This document shows, piece after piece, positions 36,406 to 44,026 of a stretch of DNA of 64,000 bases. Positions within the stretch are counted from its first letter, which is position 1, and each line of letters opens with the position of its first letter. The position numbers and the translations under genes are program-made. The notes under the pieces were generated by a model. The model ran no database searches, was not told the origin of the DNA, and worked only from the letters and a program-made list of their open reading frames with translations. Source of the stretch: Sphingomonadales bacterium UBA2369 (GTDB lineage: Bacteria; Pseudomonadota; Alphaproteobacteria; Sphingomonadales; Sphingomonadaceae). The stretch is from positions 39,091-103,090 of the forward strand of contig DDTH01000003.1 of NCBI GenBank assembly GCA_002344055.1, in the 5' to 3' direction.

Positions 36406-36783
36406 ATGAAGAAGATCCTGATCACCCTGGCCGCCACCGCCGCCACGCTCGCCGCCGCCGCGCCGGCCACCGCCCAGAGCTGGGGCAATGTCGCCCAGCG
36501 CGGTTATGGCTACGGCTATCCGGGCGATCGCGGTCTGGTGAACCGTTACCAGCAGCAGATCCGTCAGCTCGACCAGCGGATCGAGCGCTCGGCCCAGCGC
36601 CGCGCGATTTCGCCGGGCGAATATCGTTCGCTGCGCAATCAGTCGGCCGATCTGCGCCGCGCGCTGCACAATTTCGCCCGCAACGGTCTCGACCGTGGTG
36701 AGATCCGCAGCCTCGATCAGCGTATCCTCAACCTGCAGCAGCGCATTCGCGACGAGCGTCGCGATGGCCGCCGCGGCTGGTAA
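36406..36783 (+). CDS. Small exported Arg/Gln-rich helical protein, copy 1
   Basis: 125 aa. Signal peptide MKKILITLAATAATLAAAAPATAQ. The mature part begins WGNVAQRGYGYGYPG and becomes a helical region with regular Gln, Arg and Leu (QQIRQLDQRIERSAQRR, SLRNQSADLRRALHNF). The pattern NGLDRGEIRSLDQRI recurs in the next gene, indicating tandem duplication. AAGGGAG lies upstream. Gene 2 begins 26 nt after this stop, so the pair is one operon. Function unknown; the high Arg content suggests binding of an anionic partner such as nucleic acid, lipid A or peptidoglycan. Confidence 0.75.
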   Translation: MKKILITLAATAATLAAAAPATAQSWGNVAQRGYGYGYPGDRGLVNRYQQQIRQLDQRIERSAQRRAISPGEYRSLRNQSADLRRALHNFARNGLDRGEIRSLDQRILNLQQRIRDERRDGRRGW

Positions 36784-36809
36784 GCACGATTTCCATTAGG
36801 AGAATGATC

Positions 36810-37181
36810 ATGCGTAAACTCATGCTTTCCCTGGCCATTGTCGGCAGCGCCGCCACCGGCGCCCTGATGGCGACCCCGGCCGCGGCCGAAGTGGCGTTGC
36901 AGCGGCATCATGGCGGCAATAACTTTCAGCCGGCCCGTGAAATCCGTCAGGATATCAATCAGCTGCAGAACCGCATCAACCAGGCGCAGCGCCGCGGCAC
37001 GATTTCGAACCGTGAGGCGGTCGGCCTGCGCCGCGACGTCAACCGGCTGGAGGCGCAATTCTCGCGCTTCAGCCGCAACGGCCTCGACCGGCGCGAGATC
37101 GGCCAGCTGCGGGCCGGGATCAATCAGGTCGAATACCGGCTGCGCGCCGAGCGCCGCGACCGGGATCGCCGCCGCCGCTAA
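36810..37181 (+). CDS. Small exported Arg/Gln-rich helical protein, copy 2
   Basis: 123 aa from ATG 36810, seven nt after AGGAG (ATG 36804 overlaps it). Signal MRKLMLSLAIVGSAATGALMATPAAA, then a short His-Asn segment (LQRHHGGNNFQPAREI) and a helical repeat region sharing with copy 1 the blocks QRRGTISNREAVGLRRD and NGLDRREIGQLRAGI. The C-terminus RAERRDRDRRRR is very basic. A strong terminator follows 21 nt downstream. Confidence 0.75.
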   Translation: MRKLMLSLAIVGSAATGALMATPAAAEVALQRHHGGNNFQPAREIRQDINQLQNRINQAQRRGTISNREAVGLRRDVNRLEAQFSRFSRNGLDRREIGQLRAGINQVEYRLRAERRDRDRRRR

Positions 37182-37202
37182 TTCGCGGCAGCGACATTGA
37201 CG

Positions 37203-37240
37203 AGCGGGCGGCGGGGCAACTCGCCGCCCGCTTTCGTTTC
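37203..37240 (+). terminator. Intrinsic terminator of the tandem Arg-rich gene pair
   Basis: Stem AGCGGGCGGCG (37203-37213) and CGCCGCCCGCT (37222-37232), 8-nt loop, followed by TTCGTTTC. The perfect 11-bp stem and T-rich tail make a good intrinsic terminator. Confidence 0.85.
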
Positions 37241-37329
37241 GGCGGCGGCGCGCGTTGACCTCCTGTCGGCGCCGATTCTATAGCCGGGCCGCGCCTTCTT
37301 ATCCCGCGCGTCCTCCCGGAGCTTTTGCC

Positions 37330-38517
37330 ATGACCATCACCCCGCTCATGCCCGTTTATCCGCGCTCGCCGGTGCGGCCGGTGCGAGGCGAGGGGGTCTA
37401 TCTTTATGGCGAGCAAGGCGAGCAATATCTCGATTTCGCCAGCGGCATCGCGGTCAATCTGCTGGGCCACGGCCATCCGGTGCTGACCAAGGCGATCCAG
37501 GATCAGGCTGCGACCCTGGTCCACGTCTCCAATCTCTACGGCAGCCCGCAGGGCGAGGCGTTTGCGCAGCGGCTGGTCGACCTGACCTTTGCCGACACGG
37601 TCTTCTTCACCAATTCGGGGGTCGAGGCGGTGGAGTGCGCGATCAAGACGGCGCGCCGCTACCACCATCATCATGGCAATCCGCACAAGCACAAGCTGAT
37701 CACCTTCCGGAACGCTTTCCACGGCCGCACCATGGCCGCAATCAGCGCCACCGATCAGCCCAAGATGATCGACGGCTTCGCGCCTTTGCTCGCCGGTTTC
37801 GAAGTCGTCGAGTTCGACAATCTGGAAGCCGCGACCGCGGCGGTCGACGAGAATACGGCCGGTTTCCTGCTCGAGCCGGTGCAGGGCGAGGGCGGCATCC
37901 GCCCGGCGAGTCACGAGTTTATCCGGGGCCTTCGCAAATTGTGCGACGATAACGATCTGATGCTGATCTTCGACGAGGTGCAGACCGGCGTCGCGCGGAC
38001 CGGCACGCTCTACGTCTATGAGCAATATGGGATTACGCCCGACATCATGTCGTCGGCCAAGGGCATTGGCGGCGGCTTCCCGATGGGCGCCTGCCTGGCG
38101 ACCGAGAAAGCGGCGGTCGGTATGGGCCTTGGCACGCACGGCACGACCTATGGCGGCAGCCCGCTGGCCATGGCGGCGGGGCAGGCGGTGTTCGATGTGG
38201 TCGCCAATGACGAATTTCTCGCCCACGTCCGTGCGATGGGCGACCGCCTGCGCGGCGCGCTGGAGCAGATGATCCCCAATCACGACCATCTGTTCGAAAG
38301 CGTGCGCGGGCTGGGGCTGATGCTCGGCATCAAGATGAAGTCCGACAGCCGGGCCTTCGTCACCTATCTGCGCGACCACGGCCTGCTGGCGGTCGCGGCG
38401 GGCGACAATGTGATGCGTGTGCTACCGCCGCTGGTGATCGAGGAGGCGCACATCACCGAATTCGTCGAGCGGCTGTCCGAAGCGGCGCGGAAATATGAGA
38501 TGCCCGAGGCCGCTTAA
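37330..38517 (+). CDS. argD: Acetylornithine aminotransferase
   Basis: 395 aa from ATG 37330. ArgD is a PLP-dependent fold-type I aminotransferase (class III) in arginine synthesis. Recognised blocks are VFFTNSGVEAVECAIKTAR, VEFDNLEAATAAVDENTAGFLLEPVQGEGG, LMLIFDEVQTGVARTG and MSSAKGIGGGFPMGACLA, whose K244 forms the Schiff base. The tail VLPPLVIEEAHITEFVERL is typical. It may also act in lysine synthesis as SucC/DapC-like, as in many bacteria. A palindromic repeat and pip follow. Confidence 0.92.
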   Translation: MTITPLMPVYPRSPVRPVRGEGVYLYGEQGEQYLDFASGIAVNLLGHGHPVLTKAIQDQAATLVHVSNLYGSPQGEAFAQRLVDLTFADTVFFTNSGVEAVECAIKTARRYHHHHGNPHKHKLITFRNAFHGRTMAAISATDQPKMIDGFAPLLAGFEVVEFDNLEAATAAVDENTAGFLLEPVQGEGGIRPASHEFIRGLRKLCDDNDLMLIFDEVQTGVARTGTLYVYEQYGITPDIMSSAKGIGGGFPMGACLATEKAAVGMGLGTHGTTYGGSPLAMAAGQAVFDVVANDEFLAHVRAMGDRLRGALEQMIPNHDHLFESVRGLGLMLGIKMKSDSRAFVTYLRDHGLLAVAAGDNVMRVLPPLVIEEAHITEFVERLSEAARKYEMPEAA

Positions 38518-38531
38518 CGCGATCCGCCCTG

Positions 38532-38605
38532 CCTGAGCTTGTCGAAGGCCTGCCCTTTCTTGTTCCCTGCGCGCCAACGAAGGACAGTCCTTCGACAAGC
38601 TCAGG
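38532..38605. repeat. Sphingomonad-type palindromic repeat, copy 2
   Basis: CCTGAGCTTGTCGAAGG at 38532-38548 and its complement at 38589-38605, with 40 nt between. The arms match those of 13782-13856 exactly; the GGACAG before the right arm is also shared. It lies between argD and pip. Confidence 0.85.
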
Positions 38606-38627
38606 ACGGACGTTTTTTGGAGTGATG

Positions 38628-39572
38628 ATGCGCCAACTCTACCCGCCAATCGAACCCTATCGCAGCGGCATGCTCGATGTCGGCGATGGGCATCAGGTCT
38701 ATTGGGAGCTGTGCGGCAACCCCCAGGGCAAGCCCGCGGTATTCCTGCATGGCGGGCCCGGCGCTGGCTGCAGCCCGGCGCATCGGCGGCTGTTCGATCC
38801 GGCGCGCTATAACATCTTGCTGTTCGATCAGCGCGGCTGCGGGCGTTCGACGCCGCATGCGAACCTGAACGCTAACACCACCTGGCATCTCGTCGCCGAC
38901 ATGGAGCGGCTGCGGATGACGATCGGCGCCGAACAATGGCTGGTGTTCGGCGGTTCCTGGGGTTCGACGCTCGGCCTCGCTTACGCGCAGGCGCATCCGG
39001 ATCGTGTCTCCGCCTTGGTCATGCGCGGCATTTTCGGAATGCGGAAGAGCGAGATCGACTGGTTCTACCAATATGGCGCGCACCACATCTTCCCCGACAC
39101 GTGGGAAGGCTTCCTCGCGCCGATCCCGGAGGATGAGCGCGACGATCTGGTCGCCGCCTATCATCGCCGCCTGACCGATGCGGATCCGGAAGTGCGCCTG
39201 ACCGCCGCACGCGCATGGAGCGCCTGGGAAGGCTCGGCGATCAAATTGATTCCCGATCCAGCCTATATCGAGTCGGTCACGGAGGAGAAGTTCGCGATCG
39301 CCTTCGCGCGGATCGAGAATCACTACATGGTCAATCGCGGCTGGCTCGACGAGGGGCAGCTCTATCGCGACGCCGGCAAACTCGCGGACATTCCCGGCGT
39401 GATCATCCACGGGCGCTACGACGCCTGCACGCCGGTGGAGAATGCGTGGCTGCTGCACCGCGTCTGGCCGGAGGCGGACCTGCACATCGTGCCGGACGCG
39501 GGCCACGCCTTCGACGAGCCGGGCAATCTGCACCGGCTGATCGAGGCGACGGATCGGTTCGCGCGGGATTGA
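38628..39572 (+). CDS. pip: Proline iminopeptidase
   Basis: 314 aa from ATG 38628 (TTTGGAG upstream; in-frame GTG 38622 and ATG 38625 are less likely). The alpha/beta hydrolase fold shows the oxyanion block FLHGGPGAGCSP, the nucleophile S110 in GGSWGST, an aspartate in HGRYDACTPVENAW and a histidine in PDAGHAFDEPG. It removes N-terminal proline from peptides; cytoplasmic, with no signal peptide. Not linked functionally to argD. Confidence 0.92.
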   Translation: MRQLYPPIEPYRSGMLDVGDGHQVYWELCGNPQGKPAVFLHGGPGAGCSPAHRRLFDPARYNILLFDQRGCGRSTPHANLNANTTWHLVADMERLRMTIGAEQWLVFGGSWGSTLGLAYAQAHPDRVSALVMRGIFGMRKSEIDWFYQYGAHHIFPDTWEGFLAPIPEDERDDLVAAYHRRLTDADPEVRLTAARAWSAWEGSAIKLIPDPAYIESVTEEKFAIAFARIENHYMVNRGWLDEGQLYRDAGKLADIPGVIIHGRYDACTPVENAWLLHRVWPEADLHIVPDAGHAFDEPGNLHRLIEATDRFARD

Positions 39573-39623
39573 CCCGCAAAGTGTGAAATTCCCGCCTTTG
39601 CTGGCAACAAGGGAGACACGCCG

Positions 39624-40091
39624 ATGCTGTTCACGTTCGCCATCGCCACCGCCGTCGCCGCCACGCCCGCGCCGGAGGTCAAGCAGCCCGCTGGCGGCAT
39701 CTACGTCAACGCCCGCTACGGCACGCGCGCCAGCTTCCCCGGCGGCATGTTCGGCAACCGCCGCGAATCGGACAATGGCGACGGCGCGACCTTCACCGCG
39801 CGGGACGGTGCGACTTTGCTAATCTACGGCGCCTACAATCTCGAAGGGCAGGACCCGCGCGCCTATCTCGCTGGGCGGGTCCGCGAGGAGCGTGGCGCCG
39901 TCAGCTATCGCCATGCGGGCCGCGATTTCGCGGTGATGTCCGGTACAAGCGGCGGGCGGATTTTCTATCAGCGCTTCGAGTTCGACGACCGCCGCGACAT
40001 CGTTCATTCCTACCGCCTGGAATATCCGCGCGCGTTGCAGCGCCGCTACGGCCCGGTCGTGCGCCGCATCTCGATCCGCCACGACAGGTGA
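39624..40091 (+). CDS. Exported protein of unknown function
   Basis: 155 aa. Signal peptide MLFTFAIATAVAA, followed by GGIYVNARYGTRASFPGGMFG, GDGATFTARDGATLLIYGAYN and a C-terminal half with YRLEYPRALQRRYGPVVRRISIR. The 'YPG... DGATF... LLIYGAYN' layout is that of a small family of secreted proteins in Proteobacteria which I cannot name. It lies 51 nt after pip and 30 nt before hslO. Confidence 0.65.
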   Translation: MLFTFAIATAVAATPAPEVKQPAGGIYVNARYGTRASFPGGMFGNRRESDNGDGATFTARDGATLLIYGAYNLEGQDPRAYLAGRVREERGAVSYRHAGRDFAVMSGTSGGRIFYQRFEFDDRRDIVHSYRLEYPRALQRRYGPVVRRISIRHDR

Positions 40092-40121
40092 AAAAAGCGG
40101 AGGGTGCCTCCATATGGGGGC

Positions 40122-41036
40122 ATGTCCTCGCAAATCTCTCCGCGGCCCGGCCAGGCCGCCAATCTCGACGAAGCGATCGGTTTCACCCTCCCCCAGCGCC
40201 ACGCTCGCGGGCGGCTGGTGCGGCTCGGACCGGTGCTCGACGACATTCTCGCCGCGCACGAATATCCCGCGCCGGTCGCGCGCATTCTGTCGGAGGCGCT
40301 GACCCTCACCGCTTTGCTCGGCGCGATGCTGAAAGATGCGGGCGGCCAGCTGACCATGCAGGCGCAGGCCGAAGACGGCATCGTGGAGCTTCTGGTCTGC
40401 GATTATCGCGGCGGCGAGGTGCGCGGCTATGTGCGCTTCGATCGCGACCGTCTCGCCGGGGCGCCACCCAAGCCGTCGCTCGCGGAAATGTTCGGCAAGG
40501 GCTATCTCGCCATCACCTTCGATCAGACTGCGACCAACGAACGCTACCAGGGGATCGTGCCGCTGGAGGGCGCGAGCCTGGCCGAAGCGGTGGAGAGTTT
40601 CTTCGCGCAGTCCGAGCAGATCCCGTCGCTGGTGCGGCTCGCGACCGACGATACCGGCCATATCGCCGGCGGCATCCTGCTCCAGCATCTTCCCGAGGGC
40701 GAGGAGGGGCGCGAGCGCCTGCACACGCGGCTCGATCATCCGGAATGGGAGCATGTCCGCATGCTCGCCGAGACGGTGCGCGCGAACGAATTGTTCGACG
40801 TGAGCCTGCCGATCGAGGAATTGCTGTGGCGGTTGTTCAACGAGGATGAGGTGCGCGTGCTCGCCACCGTGCCGCTGACCCGCGGCTGCCGCTGCAATCC
40901 CGAGCATGTCCGCTCGGTCATCGCCAGTTTCTCCCCGGAGGAGCGGGCGGAAATGGCCGACGAGGATGGCGTGATCAGCGTCGATTGCGAATTCTGCTCG
41001 CGTTCGTTCACATTCACGCTGGCGGAGTTGAACTGA
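40122..41036 (+). CDS. hslO: Redox-regulated chaperone Hsp33
   Basis: 304 aa from ATG 40122; the GTG at 40104 is a possible longer start. Recognised blocks include VARILSEALTLTALLGAMLK, DGIVELLVCDYRGGEVRGYVR and the C-terminal zinc centre: C256-x-C258 in GCRCNPEH and C289-x2-C292 in CEFC. Oxidation of these four cysteines releases zinc and activates the holdase under oxidative and heat stress. It lies among unrelated housekeeping genes. The 5' part of the queC leader follows it. Confidence 0.93.
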   Translation: MSSQISPRPGQAANLDEAIGFTLPQRHARGRLVRLGPVLDDILAAHEYPAPVARILSEALTLTALLGAMLKDAGGQLTMQAQAEDGIVELLVCDYRGGEVRGYVRFDRDRLAGAPPKPSLAEMFGKGYLAITFDQTATNERYQGIVPLEGASLAEAVESFFAQSEQIPSLVRLATDDTGHIAGGILLQHLPEGEEGRERLHTRLDHPEWEHVRMLAETVRANELFDVSLPIEELLWRLFNEDEVRVLATVPLTRGCRCNPEHVRSVIASFSPEERAEMADEDGVISVDCEFCSRSFTFTLAELN

Positions 41037-41084
41037 AACGCCGGCTGACCAGCGCGTTAAGGGCCGATTCAAATATGCGGTGAT

Positions 41085-41178
41085 AGGGAGATTTGGTGTC
41101 CGAGCGGCACGCATTTCTCCCTGGCATGGGCCGCGAGGCCACGAACTGGGCCGTCTCCTTCGGGGGCGGCCCTTCTCT
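41085..41178 (+). ncRNA. Structured RNA candidate (possible riboswitch/attenuator) before queC
   Basis: Between hslO and queC (41037-41226) the RNA can form: stem A AGGGAGA (41085-41091) with TCTCCCT (41116-41122), enclosing hairpin GTG-CC-GAGC-GG-CAC (41096-41110); stem B GGCC-GCGA-GGCC (41129-41140) with a GNRA-type tetraloop; and a final hairpin GGGCCG (41148-41153) with CGGCCC (41167-41172), followed by TTCTCTAT. The last element looks like an intrinsic terminator, 50 nt before the queC start, which is the layout of an attenuator. It does not match the preQ1 classes I know. No identity is claimed; independent sRNA is the alternative. Confidence 0.45.
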
Positions 41179-41226
41179 ATGGCGCGCTTGCCCGCGCGCG
41201 ATGCGGCGACTAGCGGCTGTGCCCCG

Positions 41227-41916
41227 ATGAACAACGACGCACCAATTGGTATCCTCCTCCTCTCCGGCGGTCTCGATTCGATGACCGTGGGCGGGATCGC
41301 GCGCGAGCAGGGCTATCGCCTGTTCGCGCTGACCATCGACTATAATCAGCGCCACCGGGTCGAGTTGGACGCCGCCGCCCGGATCGCGGCGATGCTGGGG
41401 GCCGAACGGCATATCGTCATGCCGCTCGATCTTTCCCGGTTCGGCGGCTCGGCGCTGACCGCCGACATCGACGTGCCGAAGGGTGGCGTGGGGGAGGGGA
41501 TCCCGATCACCTACGTCCCCGCGCGCAACACCATCTTCCTGTCGCTCTGCCTGGGCTGGGCGGAGGCGGCGGGCGCGAGCGACATCTTCATCGGCGTCAA
41601 CGCGCTCGATTATTCCGGTTATCCCGATTGCCGTCCGGACTTCATCGCCTCGTTCGAGGAGACGGCCCGGCTCGCGACCAAGGCGGGCGTCGAAGGGCGG
41701 CCGTTCAAGGTGCACACGCCGCTGCTGCACATGTCCAAGGCGCAGATCGCCACGGAGGCGGAACGGCTGGGACTCGATGCGGGTGAGAGCTGGTCCTGCT
41801 ACGATCCGGCGCATTTCCCCGCCCATTGCGGCCTGTGCGATTCCTGCCGCCTGCGCGCCAAGGGCTATGCCGAAGCGGGGATCGCCGATCCGACGCTGTA
41901 CGCCGCAACGCCATGA
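41227..41916 (+). CDS. queC: 7-cyano-7-deazaguanine synthase
   Basis: 229 aa from ATG 41227. QueC converts 7-carboxy-7-deazaguanine to preQ0 with ammonia and ATP, in queuosine synthesis. The PP-loop is LLLSGGLDSMTVG (residues 10-22), followed by LFALTIDYNQRHRVEL, PKGGVGEGIPITYVPARNTIFLSL and the C-terminal zinc site with four cysteines in SCYDPAHFPAHCGLCDSC. The start overlaps nothing upstream, but an in-frame ATG at 41179 could add 16 residues. The stop overlaps queE as ATGA. Confidence 0.95.
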   Translation: MNNDAPIGILLLSGGLDSMTVGGIAREQGYRLFALTIDYNQRHRVELDAAARIAAMLGAERHIVMPLDLSRFGGSALTADIDVPKGGVGEGIPITYVPARNTIFLSLCLGWAEAAGASDIFIGVNALDYSGYPDCRPDFIASFEETARLATKAGVEGRPFKVHTPLLHMSKAQIATEAERLGLDAGESWSCYDPAHFPAHCGLCDSCRLRAKGYAEAGIADPTLYAATP

Positions 41917-42539
41917 GCTACGCGGTCAAGGAAATCTTCCTGACGCTGCAGGGCGAGGGGATGCAGGCGGGGCGCCGCGCCGTCTTCCTGCGCTTCGCCG
42001 GCTGCAATCTGTGGACCGGCCGCGAGCAGGATCGCGCGGAGGCCGCGTGCACCTTCTGCGACACCGATTTCGTCGGCATGGATGGCGAGAATGGCGGGCG
42101 CTACCAGGCGGAGGCGCTGTCGGACCGGGTCGATGCCCTGTGGGACGCGGGCGATCGCAAGCTCGTGGTGATGACCGGTGGCGAGCCGCTGCTGCAGGCC
42201 GATGCGCCGCTGATCGACGCGCTCCACGCGCGCGGCTTCGAGATTGCGGTCGAGACCAACGGCACGCAGGCCGCGCCGGCCGGAATCGACTGGATCTGCG
42301 TGAGCCCGAAAGCCGGCAATCACGTCGTCCAGCGTTCGGGCGATGAACTGAAGCTGGTGTGGCCCCAGGCCGGGATCGACACGGACGAACTGCTCGGCTG
42401 GGACTTCCGGCATTTCATCGTGCAGCCGATGGACGGCGCGGACCGCGCCGGATCGCTGCGCGCTGCGATCGCACTGGTTCACACCGACCCGCGCTGGCGG
42501 CTCGGCGTGCAGACCCACAAGATGATCGGCTTGCCCTGA
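41913..42539 (+). CDS. queE: 7-carboxy-7-deazaguanine synthase
   Basis: 208 aa, coupled to queC by ATGA. QueE is the radical SAM enzyme making CDG from CPH4. The iron-sulfur cysteines are C31, C46 and C49: a CX14CX2C motif, the alphaproteobacterial and pseudomonad variant with an extended first spacer rather than the standard CX3CX2C. Supporting blocks are IFLTLQGEGMQAGRRAVFLRFAG, VVMTGGEPLLQ, and FEIAVETNGTQ. queD and queF are not nearby, so the pathway is dispersed. Confidence 0.93.
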   Translation: MSYAVKEIFLTLQGEGMQAGRRAVFLRFAGCNLWTGREQDRAEAACTFCDTDFVGMDGENGGRYQAEALSDRVDALWDAGDRKLVVMTGGEPLLQADAPLIDALHARGFEIAVETNGTQAAPAGIDWICVSPKAGNHVVQRSGDELKLVWPQAGIDTDELLGWDFRHFIVQPMDGADRAGSLRAAIALVHTDPRWRLGVQTHKMIGLP

Positions 42540-42555
42540 GCGAGAGTGCCAGCGT

Positions 42556-43242
42556 TCAGCGTGCCGGTGTCTGTCCCGCCTGGCATTGCTGCAACGCGCG
42601 CCCGCTGAGGCCGGTGCAGACCGGGGCGGCGAACAAAGTTGCCGGCAGCGGCCGCAGCGCCGTGACCGGCGGCGCGATGCGATCGACGTGGCGCGTGGCG
42701 GCGGCACTGCGCAACTCGCGCATCCGCTCGCGCGCGGTGGTGTAGAGTTCACCCTTGGCCCGCGCCAGCGCATCCTTGCCGATCGCGCCGACCGTCTGGC
42801 AGAAGCCGATCGCGTTCTGCGTCGAATAATCCTGATAGGTCGAGGTGTTCCAATTGTCGAAGGCGCGCTGCCCATTGCGGGCATTGCCGCTCGCGCGGCG
42901 GCGGAAATAGCCTTCCAGCGTCGAATAAGCGGAGGCCAGCTCGGCCGAGTGATGCGCCAATATGCCATTATAGACATCGACGGTGCGCAGATAACGGTAG
43001 CCGTTGCAGCGCAGGGCGCCGACATTCAGCCCGGCACGCAAATTCCACAGCAGGCCCGCCCGCAACTCGGCCGCATTGGCGCCGGGCAGGGCGATGCCGA
43101 TCAGCGCGTCGCCCGGTTCGACCGGTCCGCGATCATAAGCCGTGTCGGAATAGAAAAGCTGCGCCTGGGCGGGTGATGCGGCGAGGAAGAAACCGGCCGC
43201 AGCGGCTGCGGCCGCGATCAAGGGTCTCACAAGATTACGCAT
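42556..43242 (-). CDS. Exported protein of unknown function
   Basis: 228 aa. N-terminal signal (LIAAAAAAAGFFLAASPAQAQ) after MRNLVRP. The mature part has a His/Tyr region (RCNGYRYLRTVDVYNGILAHH) and several cysteines (CNGY, CQTV, CTGL, CQAG). The layout, with 'AGLNVGALRCNGYRYL' and 'YNGILAHHSAELASAY', is typical of a secreted helical protein family in sphingomonads that I cannot name. It converges on queE. Confidence 0.65.
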   Translation of the reverse strand: MRNLVRPLIAAAAAAAGFFLAASPAQAQLFYSDTAYDRGPVEPGDALIGIALPGANAAELRAGLLWNLRAGLNVGALRCNGYRYLRTVDVYNGILAHHSAELASAYSTLEGYFRRRASGNARNGQRAFDNWNTSTYQDYSTQNAIGFCQTVGAIGKDALARAKGELYTTARERMRELRSAAATRHVDRIAPPVTALRPLPATLFAAPVCTGLSGRALQQCQAGQTPAR

Positions 43243-43369
43243 AAGACTGAACTCCCCACCCGCAGGCGTTTCACGGCGAATATCCTATCGTCCCGCTTGC
43301 GCCTCGCCAAGGCGGAGCTTGTCGGGCGAACGCTGCCTGTGACCGCTTCAGCGGCTTCGGCCGGGATGA

Positions 43370-43408
43370 TCGATACCCGGCGGCGCACGGCGCGCCACCG
43401 GGTATCGA
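43370..43408 (-). terminator. Hairpin 3' of the first Thr-rich lipoprotein gene
   Basis: An 11-bp perfect stem TCGATACCCGG (43370-43380) with its complement at 43398-43408 and a 17-nt loop that can itself fold. It lies just after the stop of 43413-43739 on the minus strand. There is no clear T-run, so an intrinsic terminator is possible only. Confidence 0.45.
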
Positions 43409-43412
43409 CGGA

Positions 43413-43739
43413 TCACATACCCGGCGTGTTCTTGTCGCTGCTGTTGCCGCCGGCATCGCCGCCCGCGCCGGTCTTGGTGTCCACGGTCGGAGGCGGCGTG
43501 GTGCTCGAGCTGCTGTTCGTGGTCGTGGTGGTCGTCGTCGTCTCGGTCGCGGCGGGCGTGTTGGTGGCCGGCGCCGGTGCCATCGTTTCCATCGCGCTCG
43601 CATCATTGGCCGGGGCCGTCGGCGCGGCGCTGTTCGCCGAGCTGTTGTTGGCGCTGCTGTTCGCGGCCTTGTTCCCGCCGCAAGCTGCAAGCGCGGCGGC
43701 GGCGGTCAGGACGAGGGCGAGGCGGACGGTGTGACGCAT
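43413..43739 (-). CDS. Thr/Ser/Asn/Ala-rich lipoprotein, copy 1
   Basis: 108 aa. Signal MRHTVRLALVLTAAAALAACGG: the lipobox ALAAC gives Cys20 as the lipidation site. The mature chain is low complexity: an N/S/A-rich stretch, then TETTTTTTTTNSSSSTT and a Pro/Gly tail ending SDKNTPGM. Such chains are probably disordered and hold no fold. The leader TAGGGAGCTTCCGCA before the ATG resembles that of the gene at 44290. Copy 2 and this gene share the CGGN motif after lipidation and probably arose by duplication. Confidence 0.7.
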   Translation of the reverse strand: MRHTVRLALVLTAAAALAACGGNKAANSSANNSSANSAAPTAPANDASAMETMAPAPATNTPAATETTTTTTTTNSSSSTTPPPTVDTKTGAGGDAGGNSSDKNTPGM

Positions 43740-43859
43740 TGCGGAAGCTCCCTAAAGCTTGAGCGAAAATCGTGATTTGACAATGCCCGGTTGAGCGTCG
43801 GGCAGAGCGGGAGACTGTTCCTCCCCACGCCAAAAAGCAAGCGCGAGCAAAAAGAAAGC

Positions 43860-43951
43860 GCCGCCGGTTTACCGGATGGCGCTCAGCAGGGACTGCCGCC
43901 GGTTTACCGGATGGCGCTCAGCAGGGACTGCCGCCGGTTTACCGGATGGCG
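43860..43951. repeat. Tandem 35-bp direct repeat, 2.6 copies
   Basis: A 35-bp unit starting GCCGCCGGTTTACCGGATGG repeats at 43860-43894 and 43895-43929, with a partial third copy at 43930-43951. Each unit contains the palindrome CCGGTTTACCGG. The three copies lie in the spacer between two Thr-rich lipoprotein genes, between their minus-strand leader and a terminator. Confidence 0.9.
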
Positions 43952-43955
43952 TCCC

Positions 43956-43990
43956 CAACAAGAAAGGGCCGCGGGTTGCCCCGCGGCCCT
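43956..43990 (-). terminator. Intrinsic terminator of the second Thr-rich lipoprotein gene
   Basis: Perfect 11-bp stem (43965-43975 with 43980-43990) and loop TTGC. Read on the minus strand it is followed by TTCTTGTTGG, so it ends transcription of the gene at 44027-44290. Confidence 0.8.
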
Positions 43991-44026
43991 CGCCTTTGCC
44001 GCCTCCCGGGGGAAGCAGGCAGCAGC

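Noticed and set aside
41091..41112. Stretch GGTGTCCGAGCGGC resembles the D-arm of serine/leucine tRNAs
   Set aside because: No matching acceptor stem, anticodon arm or TTCGAATCC T-arm follows within a tRNA-length distance, so it is not a tRNA gene; the similarity is probably chance.
43860..43951. Direct repeats considered as CRISPR
   Set aside because: The copies are directly adjacent without spacers, there are only two and a half units, and no cas genes lie nearby.
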